The position numbers and the translations under genes are program-made. From Steinernema hermaphroditum (taxonomy: Eukaryota > Nematoda > Chromadorea > Rhabditida > Steinernematidae): DNA of 64,000 nt. Each line of letters starts with the position of its first letter. The first letter of the stretch is position 1. Shown here piece after piece: positions 1 through 11,434 of the stretch. The stretch covers positions 1,948,012-2,012,011 of the forward strand of contig CM059623.1 in NCBI GenBank assembly GCA_030435675.1, read 5' to 3'. The notes beneath the pieces are model-generated. The model was given only the letters and a program-made list of their open reading frames with translations. It had not been told where the DNA came from and did not search any database.

Positions 1-74
1 CACTCGCCACCGATACAAAGGAAACACTCTCATATGCATTTATTAAGACAAAATATCTTCACCACAGTATCAAA

Positions 75-275
75 TTATTCGTTCGGACAACAGTACTCCC
101 TCTTTCCAGGAACGAGCATAGCGTACTTGTAGATGTGTTCAAATTTAACACTGTAAAATCCACTCTTGCACGTGTTCGATTTGATGTAAGGCAGCCACTC
201 GGTCCAGTAACAATCGGCGGACGCCAAGCCGAAGCTCAGCGCGAAAATGCAGATAATGAGAATAGGCGTATTCAT
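75..275 (-). CDS. small secreted cysteine-containing protein, 66 aa
   Basis: Single-exon frame. The ATG at 275 was chosen because it starts directly on a signal peptide (MNTPILIICIFALSFGLASA); the open frame extends 25 codons upstream without a better start. The mature part is about 46 residues with four cysteines (DCYW, NTC and a terminal CC pair) and two nearby tryptophans (WTEW). A minus-strand AATAAA lies at 39-44, close behind the stop, which supports a real 3' end. I do not recognise the family. The size, signal peptide and paired cysteines fit a small secreted nematode protein. No operon partner is visible. Confidence 0.6.
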   Translation of the reverse strand: MNTPILIICIFALSFGLASADCYWTEWLPYIKSNTCKSGFYSVKFEHIYKYAMLVPGKREYCCPNE

Positions 276-1322
276 GATAGACTGAAATGTTTTCAAACTG
301 AAATATACGAAAGTATTTTTACCCGCTTCTAAATGATCATAAAGATACAAACGGTGAGTAGCCTGTGCTCATATCTACAAATAGACAGGTGCCAAGGAAC
401 CTATATCGAAAAAGAAAAGAGATGCTCTTTGAGCCCCGAGACTTCGAACTATTTCATCGATCTTTCTATCCCGACCCCGAATCGCGATGAAATCCTCAAA
501 AAAAGAGCCGAAATGGAGGAAGCGGTGCTCACTGGCACGCTTTGCCCAATTTTATACTGTTTCAGGACGTGAAAGAGGGTGACGCGGAGGAAACATTTTC
601 CAGGGAACAGGCGGGCCTTGGAAAATGTTGTCTATTTCCCTTTCTTTGATTAAGATTCGCCCATTGGCAAATCACCGTTTGATCGCTTGATCGTTTCTTT
701 TTACTGACTCAATCGAAACATGACGCATTGTATCTCAGAAAAGTGACGTTTGTCTCGCTTGAATAAGACACCCTCGAACGGGAAAATGACATCAGAACGC
801 TGATATCAAAAAAGTTAACATCAGAAACGGCGAAGCATTTCCGTTTGACGCACCTATGTGTGGAAAAATCGAGAAACTATAATAGACATCAATAGAAATG
901 CTAGTTCTATGAGTGTTCTTCGAACCTGGCTCGATCGTTCACTAATCGGTCGCCTGATGAAAGGCAGGTGTCGGACAACCTCAAGGTGTCCGATTTCCGG
1001 ATGTATCATAAAAACAAAACAAACGGTGGTACAAATAATAAATGGCACTGAAGAGAAATCTGGATAGGAAAAACAACTGCATACAGTATGCTCATTGGCG
1101 ATTTTCCATCTGCACTTTCCACTAATCTACATCGTCGTCGGTGGGTATCAGATTTTTTCGGCTGATTTTTAGACTCTATCTGATGTTTCTACGTGGCATG
1201 CGAGGATCCAACTCACAACGGCAACAGTTCGTTACAAAAAAAACGCCAGTCGTGGTCGTTATCTTTGAGTGAGATGCCACACTTAAACCAGACCCATTAT
1301 TGCGATCTCCACATTGTCCGCA
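276..1322. other. upstream of protease 1: repeats, no convincing gene
   Basis: Holds a block (about 690-1070) that recurs at about 2790-3500, containing CGAACCTGGCTCGATCG, a reversed tRNA-like B box. It also holds the protease promoter block (about 1090-1290). An open stretch at about 400-566 has acceptor-like and donor-like ends but no homology, so no gene is called. Confidence 0.5.
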
Positions 1323-2681
1323 ATGGGGTTGACGTCCTTGTTCTCGCTGGAGATCTTGCCACTTCTCGTTTCAGCGAAATCGCTGAAGACCTCCGAGCTG
1401 GTAACATTTTAAGCACTTCGATCATCCCGTCACTAAAACTACTTTAGATTCACGGTGGTAATGTAGTCACTGGCCCCGTCTATCCGTTCCAACTTTATCT
1501 GAGGGTTGACAGGATGGACCTTAAAGGAAAGTGCGGAGCCACTTTGTTGAGCACACGTTATGCCCTCACCGCCGCCCATTGCGCCAAATTCATGGGGACA
1601 GGGTCTGCGACGAGAGTCTATGGGGGTGTCTACAACACAAGCGAACCAAACTTGTATGCCCAGGGCACCCAAAACAGTGGGGTCCTCAACAGCTACATTC
1701 ATCCAGAGTACAATGGTACCGAAGGCACCAACGACATTGCCGTTCTTGAGGTCGGATTGAGGACAATTTTGCGATGTTTAAAGCATTTTTTCAGTTAGAT
1801 ATATTCATGTTCGAAACGGATACTGTACAATATGTCAAAATCGACGCCAACTATCCACAAGCCGAACAAGAAGGAGCTGATGTTCACATCGTGGGTTATG
1901 GACGCATTGGGTGTAGGTTAAATGATCTAATAATGGAATGTTCCCAAATGGGAGGTAAACATAGAACTGACATGCGATGGACGGCATGGAAGTTGGGGTG
2001 AGAGTTGGGAGCAATTTCCGTATTAACACGATTCTTTTCCTCATTCTGCATGGTGTTAAAAACTGGTGCTATATTTATACGGAAATTATCCATTGGTCTT
2101 GTTTCGACATATCTGATCGTCCAGGAAAACCTCATTAGTTGACGTATTTAACATTGTCGCTTCCTCCTGATTTTGTAGTTTGAGACCTCTTAGCATATAT
2201 TTTAAATATAGACAACAATGGGCAGTTGACTTCATCTCCCCTTCTTCATGCTGCTCAGGTCAAGATCGTCAACCACGAAACGTGCAAGTAAGACAAGTCT
2301 CCAGTTCGCTGATGTCTCTTTAGACAAATCTGGTTTTACTACAATAAGGGATACGTAACCTCTAATGAAGTATGCACTGACTCGAGCGTTGCTGGCACGC
2401 TCAATGTACGTGGGTTCACTTGAAAGAACCGAATGCGAAAATCATCTTCAGGGCGACAGTGGCGGAGCTTTGGCCTACCAGCGCTATAACTCTGCGACCA
2501 ATAAGTACGAGTGGCGTCAGCTCGGCGTGATTAGAGGTGGACTCGCCGGAAGAGGGGACATTCCCAGTAGGTACCACATCAGAGAACACAATTGACAGAT
2601 TCTTTAGATGTCCACACTCGTTTGCCTTCTTACTGTCCGTGGATCAAGGCTACGACGCGCTCTGCCTTCTCTTGCGTCTAA
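1323..2681 (+). CDS. secreted chymotrypsin-fold serine protease 1 (S1), 281 aa
   Basis: Seven exons: 1323-1400, 1448-1750, 1795-1912, 2212-2287, 2324-2405, 2452-2566, 2608-2681. All junctions keep frame with GT-AG sites. Signal peptide MGLTSLFSLEILPLLVSA, short propeptide ending TSEL, mature start IHGGNVV. Catalytic His is in LTAAHC, Asp in NDIAVLE, Ser in GDSGGAL; the C-terminus has PSYCPWI. The Cys191-Cys220 disulfide of trypsins is missing (TLNGDSGG), as is Cys201; the Cys42-58 and Cys168-182 pairs remain. Intron 1 falls exactly at the activation cleavage site. AATAAA at 2738-2743. It is a tandem duplicate of the gene at 4431. It probably cleaves proteins outside cells or in the gut; substrate preference cannot be read because the S1 pocket is atypical. 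Confidence 0.88.
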
Positions 2682-3169
2682 TGATTTGTTATCCTTATTG
2701 GCACCAACGTTGCATGTAAGCGTACTGAAATCACGAAAATAAATTTTTTGAAAGATGAAGGGATGTCTTTTCAAATAGGTTCGCGGTAGTCGTTTCTTTT
2801 TGCTGATTCAATCGAGACATAGCATATTGTATCTCAGAAAAGTGACATTTGTCTCGTTTGTATAAGACCGAATCAAGAGACATAGTCATCAAAGAGGAAA
2901 TCATCAGAAAAAAAACAGCAGGAACAGCGACGTAACTTCCCCATTTCGTTAGGCACACAAGGATGACTAAACTGGTAGAGTGTGCAGTGTGCAAGAAATT
3001 TCTGCGCATCTGTGGGTAGCAGATTTTTGGATCCAGCACACAGCGGCAACAGTTCGTTACAAAAAAAAGCGCCGGTTGTGGTCGTTATCTTTAGGTGAGA
3101 GGCCATACCAAAACCACGTCACCGTATGTCCACGGTGATAGCTTCTTTTTGTTGACACAATCGGAACAT

Positions 3170-3335
3170 GACAATGGGTGTTCTTCGAACCCGGCTCGAT
3201 CGTTTACTGATCGATCGCGCTCACCACTCAGCTATCGAGACATGGTTCCGTGATTCGTGTCTGTACGGCTCAATGGATAGCGTTTGCGCTCAGGAAACAA
3301 GCAATGTGAGTTCGAGTCCGTGGAGGTTCGAACTT
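3170..3335. repeat. head-to-head pair of tRNA-like units
   Basis: Reading minus from about 3250 gives an A-box-like TAGCTGAGTGGTGAGCGC and a B-box GGGTTCGAAGAAC. Reading plus from about 3270 gives GGCTCAATGGATAGCG and a B-box GAGTTCGAGTCC. Neither folds as a clean tRNA, so these are best described as diverged tRNA-derived SINE material, arranged divergently. Confidence 0.5.
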
Positions 3336-3879
3336 TTCTTTTCGCATCTCATGCTCCCAACTTAACTACTAAAGCACTGGAAATACTACGGCCCTTCGTA
3401 GCGAGACCCAACCCAATGAAAGGCACGTGTCGGACGATTTTATGCTGTCAGATCTGATCATATAGCATAAAAACAAACAAAAGAGTGGCACAGTGACAGA
3501 ATGGCTGAGAGAGAGACAACACAATTGCATACATTACTGCATCCTTGACGCTATTCGACATTCCTCCGCACTTTCCAGCATCTCTTTCATCGCTAAGCAT
3601 TCATCCGATTTTTTGGTGCCTGTTTTTTTTTGCCGATTTTTGGATTCTATCTGATGTTTCTACGTGGCACATAGCATCCAACTCACAAGTGCAACAGTTC
3701 GTTACAAAAAAAAAACGCCGGTTATAGTCGTTATCACACAGCCATGATTTTTCGGTGGAGCACAGCGAACCCATCTTCAGCTTGGGTGGCGGTGCGGACG
3801 TCGAAATTGGGGATATTCCTCCGTAAGCGGCACGGTCGAAGACCGGTATCCGGGTGAATCCAGACTTCTGCTTCTCTGG

Positions 3880-4060
3880 CAAGTCGGGCGGCAGTGACGG
3901 ACTTCTTGGCAGGACGTTGGAACTACTGCTCCCTGGGGTTCCAAGCCTTCTGGGAACCAAGCACGACCGAAAGCGACCGCTCACTCAGCTCAGTCGGCTC
4001 AGACATCCTCAGAGAGAGAGCGAGTGGACGACCCGACCGATCTTTGAGGACACAAAAAAA
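3880..4060 (+). repeat. dispersed repeat copy (CTCCCTGG/AGCGAGTGGACGAC family)
   Basis: Contains GAACTACTGCTCCCTGG, GCCTTCTGGGAACCAAG and, further on, GAGAGAGCGAGTGGACGAC. The same ordered words recur at about 11850-12180 and, reversed, at about 16440, 41330, 46930, 49530 and 61330. Confidence 0.65.
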
Positions 4061-4430
4061 CCTCATGAAGGACTGCGATCCGAATATAGCATAAAAACAA
4101 ACCAAGCAGTCTTACAAAAACAGAATGGTACAGGAGAGAAGACTGGGAAAGTGAGAACGTAACTGCATACAATATGCTCCTTAACGGTGGTCGACTTTTC
4201 CTCCCCACTTTCTACTAATCTCTGTCATCACCAAACATTCGTCCGATTTTTTGGTAGCATAATTTTTCGGCCGATTTTTAGACTCTATCTGATGATTCTA
4301 CGTGGCATGCGAGGATCCAACTCACAACGGCAACAGTTCGTTACAAAAAAAAAGCCGGTCGTGGTCCTTATCTTTGGGTGAGATGCCATATAAAATCAGA
4401 CCCATCATCGTCTTCCACATATTCTCCGCA

Positions 4431-5613
4431 ATGGGGTTGACGTCCTTGTTCTTGCTGGCGATCTTGCCACTCCTAGTTTCGTCGAAATCGCTGCAGACCT
4501 CCGAGCTGGTAACATTTTAAATACTTCGGCAATCATTCCGTCACGCAACTCTTTTAGATCTACAATGGTAATGTAGTCACTGGCCCGGTCTATCCGTTCC
4601 AACTTTATCTGAGGGTTGACAGGATGGACCTTAAAGGATCGTGCGGAGCCACTTTGTTGAGCACACGTTATGCCCTCACCGCCGCCCATTGCGCCAAATT
4701 CATGGGGACAGGGTCTGCGACGAGAGTCTATGGGGGTGTCTACGACACAAACGAACCAAACTTGTATGCCCAGGGCACCCAAAACAGTGGGGTCCTCAAC
4801 AGCTACATTCATCCAGAGTACAACGCTACCGAGGGCACCAATGACATTGCCGTTCTTGAGGTCGGATTGAGGACAATTTTGCCATGTTTAAAGCATTTTT
4901 TCAGTTAGATATATTCATGTTCGAAACGGATACTGTTCAATATGTCAAAATCGCCGCCAACGATCCACAAGCCGAGCAGGCAGGAGCTGATCTTCGCATC
5001 ATTGGTTATGGAAAAGTTGCCTGTAGGTTCAATGATCAGATTAGGGAATGCTTCCAAAAGGGGGAGGCATATCGCACTGACATGTGATGGAGTGTGTGGA
5101 ATTTTGGGTGAGAAGTCGAACGTGCCTGATATTTTGAATTCAGACAACAACGGGCAGTTAACTCCATCTCCCCTTCTTCATGCTGCTAAGGTCAAGATCG
5201 TTAACCGCGAAACGTGCAAGTAAGACAAGTCCCCAGTTCGCTGATGTGCCTTTAGACAAATCTGGTGGAAACACAATGAGGCATCCATAACGGACAGAGA
5301 TGTATGCACTGACGCAACCCGCTCTGGCACGCTCAATGTACGTGGGTTTACTTCAACGAATCAGATGGAAAGATCATTTTCAGGGTGACAGTGGCGGGGC
5401 TTTGGCGTACCGGCGCTATAACCCAGCGACCAGAATGTACGAGTGGCTGCAGCTCGGCGTGATCAGCGGTGGAATCCGCGGAAGAAGGGACATTCCCGGT
5501 ACGTAGGGCATGAGAGGAGGTAGTTGACAGATTCTTCAGATGTCCACTCGCGCGCCCCGTCTTACTGCGACTGGATCAAGGCTACGACGCGCTCTGCCTT
5601 CTCTTGCATCTAA
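4431..5613 (+). CDS. secreted chymotrypsin-fold serine protease 2 (S1), 281 aa
   Basis: Tandem duplicate of protease 1 with identical exon lengths: 4431-4508, 4558-4860, 4905-5022, 5144-5219, 5256-5337, 5384-5498, 5540-5613. Signal peptide MGLTSLFLLAILPLLVSS, propeptide ending TSEL, mature N-terminus IYNGNVV (IVGG in typical S1 enzymes). The catalytic triad is intact: AAHC, NDIAVLE, GDSGGAL. Cys191 and Cys220 are absent as in copy 1; the C-terminus is PSYCDWI then FSCI. All seven exons keep frame, so the gene looks functional. The intron between exons 3 and 4 is much shorter than in copy 1 (121 against 299 bp). IYNG at the activation site is unusual because the second Gly of the IVGG-like motif is kept but the first is replaced by Asn. 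Confidence 0.88.
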
Positions 5614-6522
5614 TGTTCGTCTTCGTGGCGACCTCTTCTATCTTCTATCGTTCCACGTAAACGAAGTAACGGAAATAAATCATTTGAAGCAATGCCTTTT
5701 CATAGAAGTATTATGGGCGTTTTAATGAGGCTTAGGACATAAACCTTATTTTCAATGGTATTTGGGTTTGTGATTGATGAGCCTAACCGGCCTGCGAGAA
5801 TGTACGACTCGATCAACTGGATGTGCCAAAAACCGCTTTATGAAGCCAGAGTTCATTGAACGGACCAAATTTCAGACAGTGGCCACATGGGTGTATGTGG
5901 ATCAGAGGCCCAAAATCTGAGAAAATTTGCAATGGAGGTGGAGAATGAGAGAAACAGACCAGTCTCACCGGTCGGAGTTTATGAATGGTTGTCTAGACTT
6001 CTGTCTAAATGCTATTTTTACCATCGAACCCTGTATCTTAACGATCTGTAGAGTGAAACAAAAGTACTTTTCACACACATCGCACTTGGCTTACGATAGC
6101 GAGCTATAAAAGAGAGTCTAACACGTCATCTGGGCATTCTGGACATGATGCCTGGATGCCTGAAGACGACAGGTTAACATTTGAGCCCGTGTTTCAAAAC
6201 GGGCCCAATTTGCTTTCTTAAAGAGGTCACTTTCCTGAACTTAGAGCTATCTTAGAGCGAGGCGATCTGTTTGCTGACGGGCCGCGTCCGCTAAATTCTC
6301 GAAATTGTCCTTTCTTCTTCATTGGTCCTTTCGATACGAAAAAAAAATGATGGTCTTTATGTCATGTTTGTAAACTCGATTTTCCCACGGCCCCGTCACT
6401 GATAAGAATAATCTCACTAAATAGGAACTCACGGGCCTCACTTATATGTTTTTCATTTACTTCATTTAGTGCTTGGTTTATTTATTTTTTTATCGCATAG
6501 GTTAGAATATAAATTTCAGAAG
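5614..6522. other. intergenic between convergent proteases 2 and 3
   Basis: No frame here shows coding character. The 3' flank of protease 2 (about 5670, GGAAATAAATC) and minus-strand AATAAA candidates for protease 3 (TTTATT at 6481-6486) are present. Confidence 0.5.
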
Positions 6523-8304
6523 TCAAAGCGAACAATCCACACGAGGATTCGTGTTATCCGCAATCCACTGGCAGAAGGAGGGCACGCGGACATGTACATC
6601 TAAAGTAGCCGGTTTATTTCTACCGTGTTAAAGCGTCAAACTTGGAAGATTGGTAGAGGGTTCTCCAAATGAAATGATTCCAAGCTGACGAAATTCGGTG
6701 GCTCCACTGGCAGGCACAAAGCGTTGGTAAACAACTGGTCCACCACTGTCGCCCTAGGTGCATGGACGTTGTTAGAACTAGAGGTCATCTTACAGCGAGA
6801 GCTCCAGAATTTGTGGTGGTTGTGCAGATTTGCTCGACGCTTATGATGGTTTTATCGTGATTGTACCAATCCAGACTTAAAAAGGAAAGGCGTCTTAGTT
6901 GAAAACACTCATATTCAACTTACGCGCAGATGTTCCGATCTATGACATTGACCTGAGCATACTGGAGTAGATTGTTCCTCTGGCTGTTTTCTTTGGCTGC
7001 AATAAATAGTACAAGTGAATTGCCGATAGTACTAATGAAGCTAGAACAGATTTAAATCGCAAAGTATAGTCATAATTATCTGTGCACCGCTTGTTAATAG
7101 CATCTCAAACTGCAGACCAAAAATTCTTCTTTGTAGATTGTTCTTTCGGTTCTGCGCTTGGAAGCTACGCTCCTGCTGTAAGCGTAACTAAGACAGTAAG
7201 CTGCCTATCATATAAATAGTCCTGTAGAAAGGTCGTTGAAGGTGCAGTGCTTCGGATTTCCAGTTGGTACTTTACAGACCATGAACATAATATGGTTTAA
7301 AGAAAGCGAAGAACATGCAGGAGGGACATCAGAGCATACACTTTGAGGACACAATCAATCACTCATACGAACGCGCTAATCCGTCTGATCCCAGGATTAC
7401 TCAGTGCGAAAATAGAGAATGTTTAAAAAATGACATTAATTATGTAACAACCTAATATAAATACTCGTTCTTTAGCCGCCTTAGTGAAGACATCTCAATG
7501 GCTGACGCATTGACATCATCGGAGCCTGTGGGCGCCAGTTTAATGTTAGGGCTAAGCAAGTATCGCCAACCAATTCTGACGCTCAAGCTTAACTCTACTT
7601 GACCCTGAACTATCGACTGTTACATAAGTTTTAGGCATCCAAAAAATAACCTGAAATATGCTTCTTGGATCATGTCTTTTCTCATTTTCAAGAAAAAAAC
7701 TCTTACAGCCACTTCGACCAAATCCAATGATGGCCACGTCGCCTCCTGGGAATTCGGGAAGCAACCACAGAAGGTCTATCTTGATGGGCTTCACGGTCAC
7801 GGTCTCCTTGAATTCCCTGTTCAGCTAAACTACTCAAATCAGATTGAATCATCGATAGTGACCAGCCTCAATCAAAGCGATGTCGTTATTGGCGAGGGTA
7901 GTATTACCGCTGAAGTGGGGGTGGATGATGTAGTTGTTGATCGTGGAGTACTGCGACCATTCATTCTCGAGGTGCTTGATGTCGTAGACGCCACCATAGA
8001 CGGTGGTATGCTCTTTTGCAAATTTAAGCGCGCAGTGGGCGGCAGTAAGGGCGTAGCGGGGGCTGATGAGAGTGGCTCCGCACCATGCTTCCTCTTTTCC
8101 GGAGTCGTACATCAGAATAAGTTGGAATGGGAAGTAAGGGACGTTAACGACCTGTCCACCGTAAATCTACAACGGCGTTTATGCTGAACCCTTAGCTTGA
8201 GAATAAGATCGTACTAGTTCAGATGTGTTGAACGGGGCAGCCGACGAAGTGGCTACAACAGCCACCAGCACGAGTAGCGTGATACTCATTCTGGAAAGTG
8301 CCAT
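6523..8304 (-). CDS. secreted chymotrypsin-fold serine protease 3 (S1), 283 aa
   Basis: Seven exons on minus: 8304-8215, 8166-7867, 7824-7707, 6996-6924, 6875-6794, 6753-6642, 6599-6523. The start ATG gives MALSRMSITLLVLVAVVATS as signal peptide; the propeptide ends NTSEL and the mature chain starts IYGGQVV. His in LTAAHC, Asp in NNDIALIE, Ser in GDSGGPV. Cys191 and Cys220 are absent (ALAGDSGG; IISFGEPST). The exon 2 donor reads GAG|GCTGGT, so intron 2 would be GC-AG; the other three paralogues have GT at this place. Intron 3 is long (710 bp). TGATAAG lies 44 bp upstream of the ATG. Frame and triad are intact, so it is probably functional. Confidence 0.85.
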
Positions 8305-8347
8305 GGATTGACAGTTGCGTTTGGCTGCTTTAATGCAAGATGGAGGC

Positions 8348-8445
8348 TGATAAGACTAGATGACAGTCAACTTTTTTGCTTTTATTGGGGCATGCGATTC
8401 GCTGGGAGAAAGCAGTAAATGATAAGAAATAACAAAGGTTCTTTG
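8348..8445 (-). promoter_or_regulatory. protease 3 promoter: GATA sites
   Basis: TGATAAG at 8348-8354 and a second block GATAAG (8421) followed by AACAAAGGTTCTTT. The second block resembles GATAAGGAAGAGCAAAGGTC at 13497 and its twin at 13912. WGATAR is the target of nematode intestinal GATA factors such as C. elegans ELT-2; gut expression is inferred. Confidence 0.5.
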
Positions 8446-9149
8446 TTAAAGAGTAAAAAACGGCTTCCAATCTGCTATCAGGATTCATAGAGGTCCTTCT
8501 CTTCTGACGCTAACACCACAGATTGCCACAGAATCTGACGTTTATTGCGGTACTAAAAGCAATAGTGTATCTTCATCTGCCTAGTATTGACAGACTAGAT
8601 GTAATTGTGGTGGCTTGCAGTAGCTATGAGCCATTTACCAATCGCAATGGATCGATAAGATATATGACAGAAAACGGATCCAGTGCCTTCGTAGAATCTG
8701 TCAGTCCACCGCTTTTGCCTGCGATTCTAAAAAAGGCTAAAATATCCTAGACATTTTAAAGGTTCCCACTAGAAAGTGCACTTATATGTCCCGATCCTCG
8801 TCCAATTTGTGCTCCAGTTATACCGTAATATTGTCAGATAAGCGAATCTTCGTGTCTGCGTCTTGTCGTTCAACCCCCGGCTCTATTTAGTGATCTAAAA
8901 TGAGGAGCGAGGTTGGATAGGAACATCTCTGGAGTTAAGTGCATTGAGGCCAGTTCCTTATCCCTCTATCCTTGGTCAGCCGATCAGATGAACACAAGAA
9001 CACAATTGGAATTCTACTCCTCTCGAAGGAGGTCCACCTAAAATCGTAAACTCGCTGACCACCTAATAGCCATCCAATTTTTATTGGAAACAACAACATA
9101 TTTAACAAGGATACACTTTATCATCGAAGAAAGAAGGGCGAAAGAAAGC
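8446..9149. other. intergenic, nothing recognisable
   Basis: Short open frames only, none with family signal. The end holds TTTATT (9080-9085), a minus-strand AATAAA suited to the SKP1-like gene. Confidence 0.45.
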
Positions 9150-9686
9150 TCAGTTGTCACCCTCGACACGACCTCTCTTTTCGGCGGATTCGCCCTCGTC
9201 GCCCTCTCCGTAGGCGGCGGCGTTCTTCCGCACGTCCTTTTCCAGTGGGATGTCGAGCCATTTAGACATCTCCTCGCCTGTTTTCCCCTCCAGGCTGTTG
9301 GCCGTGTACTTGACGAGTGTGTCGATGAAGTCCGGCATCTCGAGGTAGTAGGCGGCGTTGATGACGGCCGCCAGCTTCAGCCGAGGCTCCTGTTTGTCCA
9401 GGAGCTCTGTGTCCTCCTTGGCGACGTTCCGGTTGAAACGGTGGATGTGGCGGTCGTCCTCCGAGCGGGGCTCCTCCCCCTCGTGCATGCGCAGCCAGTC
9501 GACAATCGCCTCGAGGGCTTCGGCGGCGATCGAGGGCATCGGGATCGGCTCTTCGGGAAGCGCGTCCTCGTCGAAACCCAAGTCGCTCATCATCGTCTTC
9601 AGCAGGTTCGCCTTCTGGAAGTCCTTCTTCTGCACCTCGAACTCCTTTCCGTCCGACGAGCGCAACTTCACGATTTCGGAGGCCAT
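9150..9686 (-). CDS. SKP1-related protein (SCF ubiquitin ligase adaptor), 178 aa
   Basis: Single exon; the ATG at 9686 was chosen because it begins the SKP1 fold (MASEIVKLRSSDGKEFEVQK). The N-terminal BTB/POZ-like half is followed by a Skp1 dimerisation segment with VKYTANSLEGKTGEEMSKWL. Family role: bridges cullin-1 to F-box proteins in SCF ligases. An acidic linker (HEGEEPRSEDDRH) replaces the usual middle loop. The C-terminal F-box-binding helices are strongly altered: after PLEKDVRKNAAAYGEGDEG it lacks the conserved WCED tail. It may therefore be a diverged paralogue like the expanded nematode skr genes, with changed F-box binding. Base composition is more GC-rich than its surroundings. 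Confidence 0.88.
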   Translation of the reverse strand: MASEIVKLRSSDGKEFEVQKKDFQKANLLKTMMSDLGFDEDALPEEPIPMPSIAAEALEAIVDWLRMHEGEEPRSEDDRHIHRFNRNVAKEDTELLDKQEPRLKLAAVINAAYYLEMPDFIDTLVKYTANSLEGKTGEEMSKWLDIPLEKDVRKNAAAYGEGDEGESAEKRGRVEGDN

Positions 9687-10544
9687 CGTTGGTTGGAAAC
9701 ACTGAGCTTTCGATGATGATGGTCTGTTTTGGTGATATCTATATGTGATGTGGAGGTCAAATAGCATTGCAAGAGTCCATCAAGCATCGCATCGAAGCAT
9801 TGGTGGATAAGACAACCCTGCGAGGAAATGTCCCGGTAACAAGTTGATCTTCTGTTCTTCTGCAGATGCATCATAAAGTTAGGGGTTCTCCGCACAAGCT
9901 CTCATCTCGACTTATGGATCATCAACAAGAATCCGTTTCTTCCGCGTCGTTCACTTCTATTACTTTTCTTTAATATTACATACTCGAGTGCGACGGAGGC
10001 ATTAAAGACTATAAAGCACAAAGATCATATGAAAAAAACTGCATGACCTAGGCATATCGTAATCCCATAATCACCAGTCAACTATATAGGACTTAGCTCC
10101 TTACTTTCATGGCTCCAAGTCGGAAGATGTTGATGCTGGCACTTATCATAGTAAAACATCTTTCAGTTTTTAGCTCTTTTAGAATTCCTTCTGTTTGGAA
10201 CTGTTCTTCCTCAAGAAGGACACAAATTGGAGGCCGGAATCGGTCTGGGTTCGACTGTGGACACTCTGGGAACATCGGGATTACAATCCTTGCACCTTTG
10301 ATCCTGTTGACAATCAAATGGGGGGACAGTGACGCTGTACGAAAAAAAACGGCAAACAGGATTCACTCGCCTTTAAACTTCGACTGGGTGACTGTGCGGG
10401 CAATCGACGACGAACTCGTCTATCGATCGATGTGCCTTCGAATTTGAGCTTTTTTCTCTGACTGTGACGCTGTTTCCTCGATGCACTTCTTTATTAGCAC
10501 AGCTTATATACGCGATTTCAGATTGGACCCTATTATTCAGCTCA
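9687..10544. other. intergenic; promoter of MDS-type gene
   Basis: No gene supported. A TATA-like GCTTATATACGCG at about 10502-10514 lies about 33 bp before the ATG of the next gene. Confidence 0.45.
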
Positions 10545-11423
10545 ATGGACTCCATCCCTTATGAATTCATCGATTCTGTTGTTCGCCTTCTCAACGACTA
10601 TGAACAGTGCGAACTACTAGCGGGCTACTGGGGAAAGAAGAGGAACTTCGTCCGGACTTTGTGCGTGGCTCGCCTCGACGCAACAAATGGAAGAATGTAC
10701 CTCGTCGACTCGAACCCAAAATCAATGGACGATCGACAGATAGTGCTATCGGATGATTACAACTCATGGATACAGTGTGTTGACGATGAGTTTGTGCCTC
10801 TGAACAGCGAAAAGTTCATGGCGGCGATCACATGTCCACGGACAGTTCGCCGAGGACAACTTCTTGAATTGCATGGTCTAATGAAAGGAGGCACTCCAGA
10901 GGAAGACGACCCATGGAAGAGGTTTGCCGTCGAAAGTGCCCCCTTTCTCGATGCCGTTGACGGTAATTTTTGTGTGGTGTGGATCAACAATACAATTGGA
11001 TATGCGAAGGAAATTGAAGCGTTCTTCAAACGAATCTTGAAATACCAGATGCCCGAATGCGTGGACATATATGGCTCGGACGCAACCCAGGAAACAGTTG
11101 ATCTTATATTTGAGAACTGCTTTAGTTCAAAGTGTACAAAACTCGGTCTTTATCCACGAGGAGCTATTGTCACCACGGAGCACCTGAAGACATTTTTCGC
11201 CCGGTGGAACACGGCACCTTCCGAAATTCGTCTCGATGTTACCTATCCTCATGTTGTGACGACCTCCACTTTGAGAGATATTTGCGGTTTCGACGTCGAG
11301 AAGAAGGAAAGCGAAGACTGTTCGCAACTTTGCAAACTTTGCGAGATCTTTTCGAATGAGACAAAAAATGTCCATATTCACAAAGTGGAAGATCGGTTGG
11401 AGTTCGATTGTATGCGCAAATAA
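10545..11423 (+). CDS. nematode lineage-specific MDS-type protein, 292 aa
   Basis: Single exon beginning MDSIPYEFIDSVVRLLND, chosen over an upstream non-ATG extension. The opening resembles F-box-like N-termini of large nematode families (MDS, then hydrophobic helix I-DSVV), but no full F-box can be shown. The body has alternating helix and strand segments like FTH/F-box-associated proteins, which is an inference from appearance. Several cysteines lie near the end (LCKLCEIF). The stop TAA is embedded in AATAAA (11419-11424), so stop and poly(A) signal overlap. The gene at 38154-39155 has a similar size, TATA placement and MDS start and may be a distant relative. Function unknown. Confidence 0.75.
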   Translation: MDSIPYEFIDSVVRLLNDYEQCELLAGYWGKKRNFVRTLCVARLDATNGRMYLVDSNPKSMDDRQIVLSDDYNSWIQCVDDEFVPLNSEKFMAAITCPRTVRRGQLLELHGLMKGGTPEEDDPWKRFAVESAPFLDAVDGNFCVVWINNTIGYAKEIEAFFKRILKYQMPECVDIYGSDATQETVDLIFENCFSSKCTKLGLYPRGAIVTTEHLKTFFARWNTAPSEIRLDVTYPHVVTTSTLRDICGFDVEKKESEDCSQLCKLCEIFSNETKNVHIHKVEDRLEFDCMRK

Positions 11424-11434
11424 AGTTTATATGA

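Larger units (their letters stand above)
2790..4390. repeat. solo protease-promoter copies and fragments between proteases 1 and 2
   Basis: The block that precedes both + strand proteases (GGCAACAGTTCGTTACAAAA followed by TCGTTATCTTT) is seen at about 1210-1270 and 4325-4375, upstream of genes. It also occurs alone at about 3045-3095 and 3690-3735 with no protease behind it. The 690-900 upstream block recurs at 2790-2960. This reads as remains of extra tandem units that lost their coding part. Confidence 0.7.

Noticed and set aside
333..572. Open frame of 79 codons with a plausible ATG
   Set aside because: A GTGAGT donor-like site sits inside its start, an acceptor-like site lies near its end, and there is no homology; it may contain part of an exon but no model could be closed.
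6794..6875. Suspected frameshift in exon 5 of protease 3
   Set aside because: Recounting the bases showed 82 nt, the same as in proteases 1 and 2, so the frame is intact.
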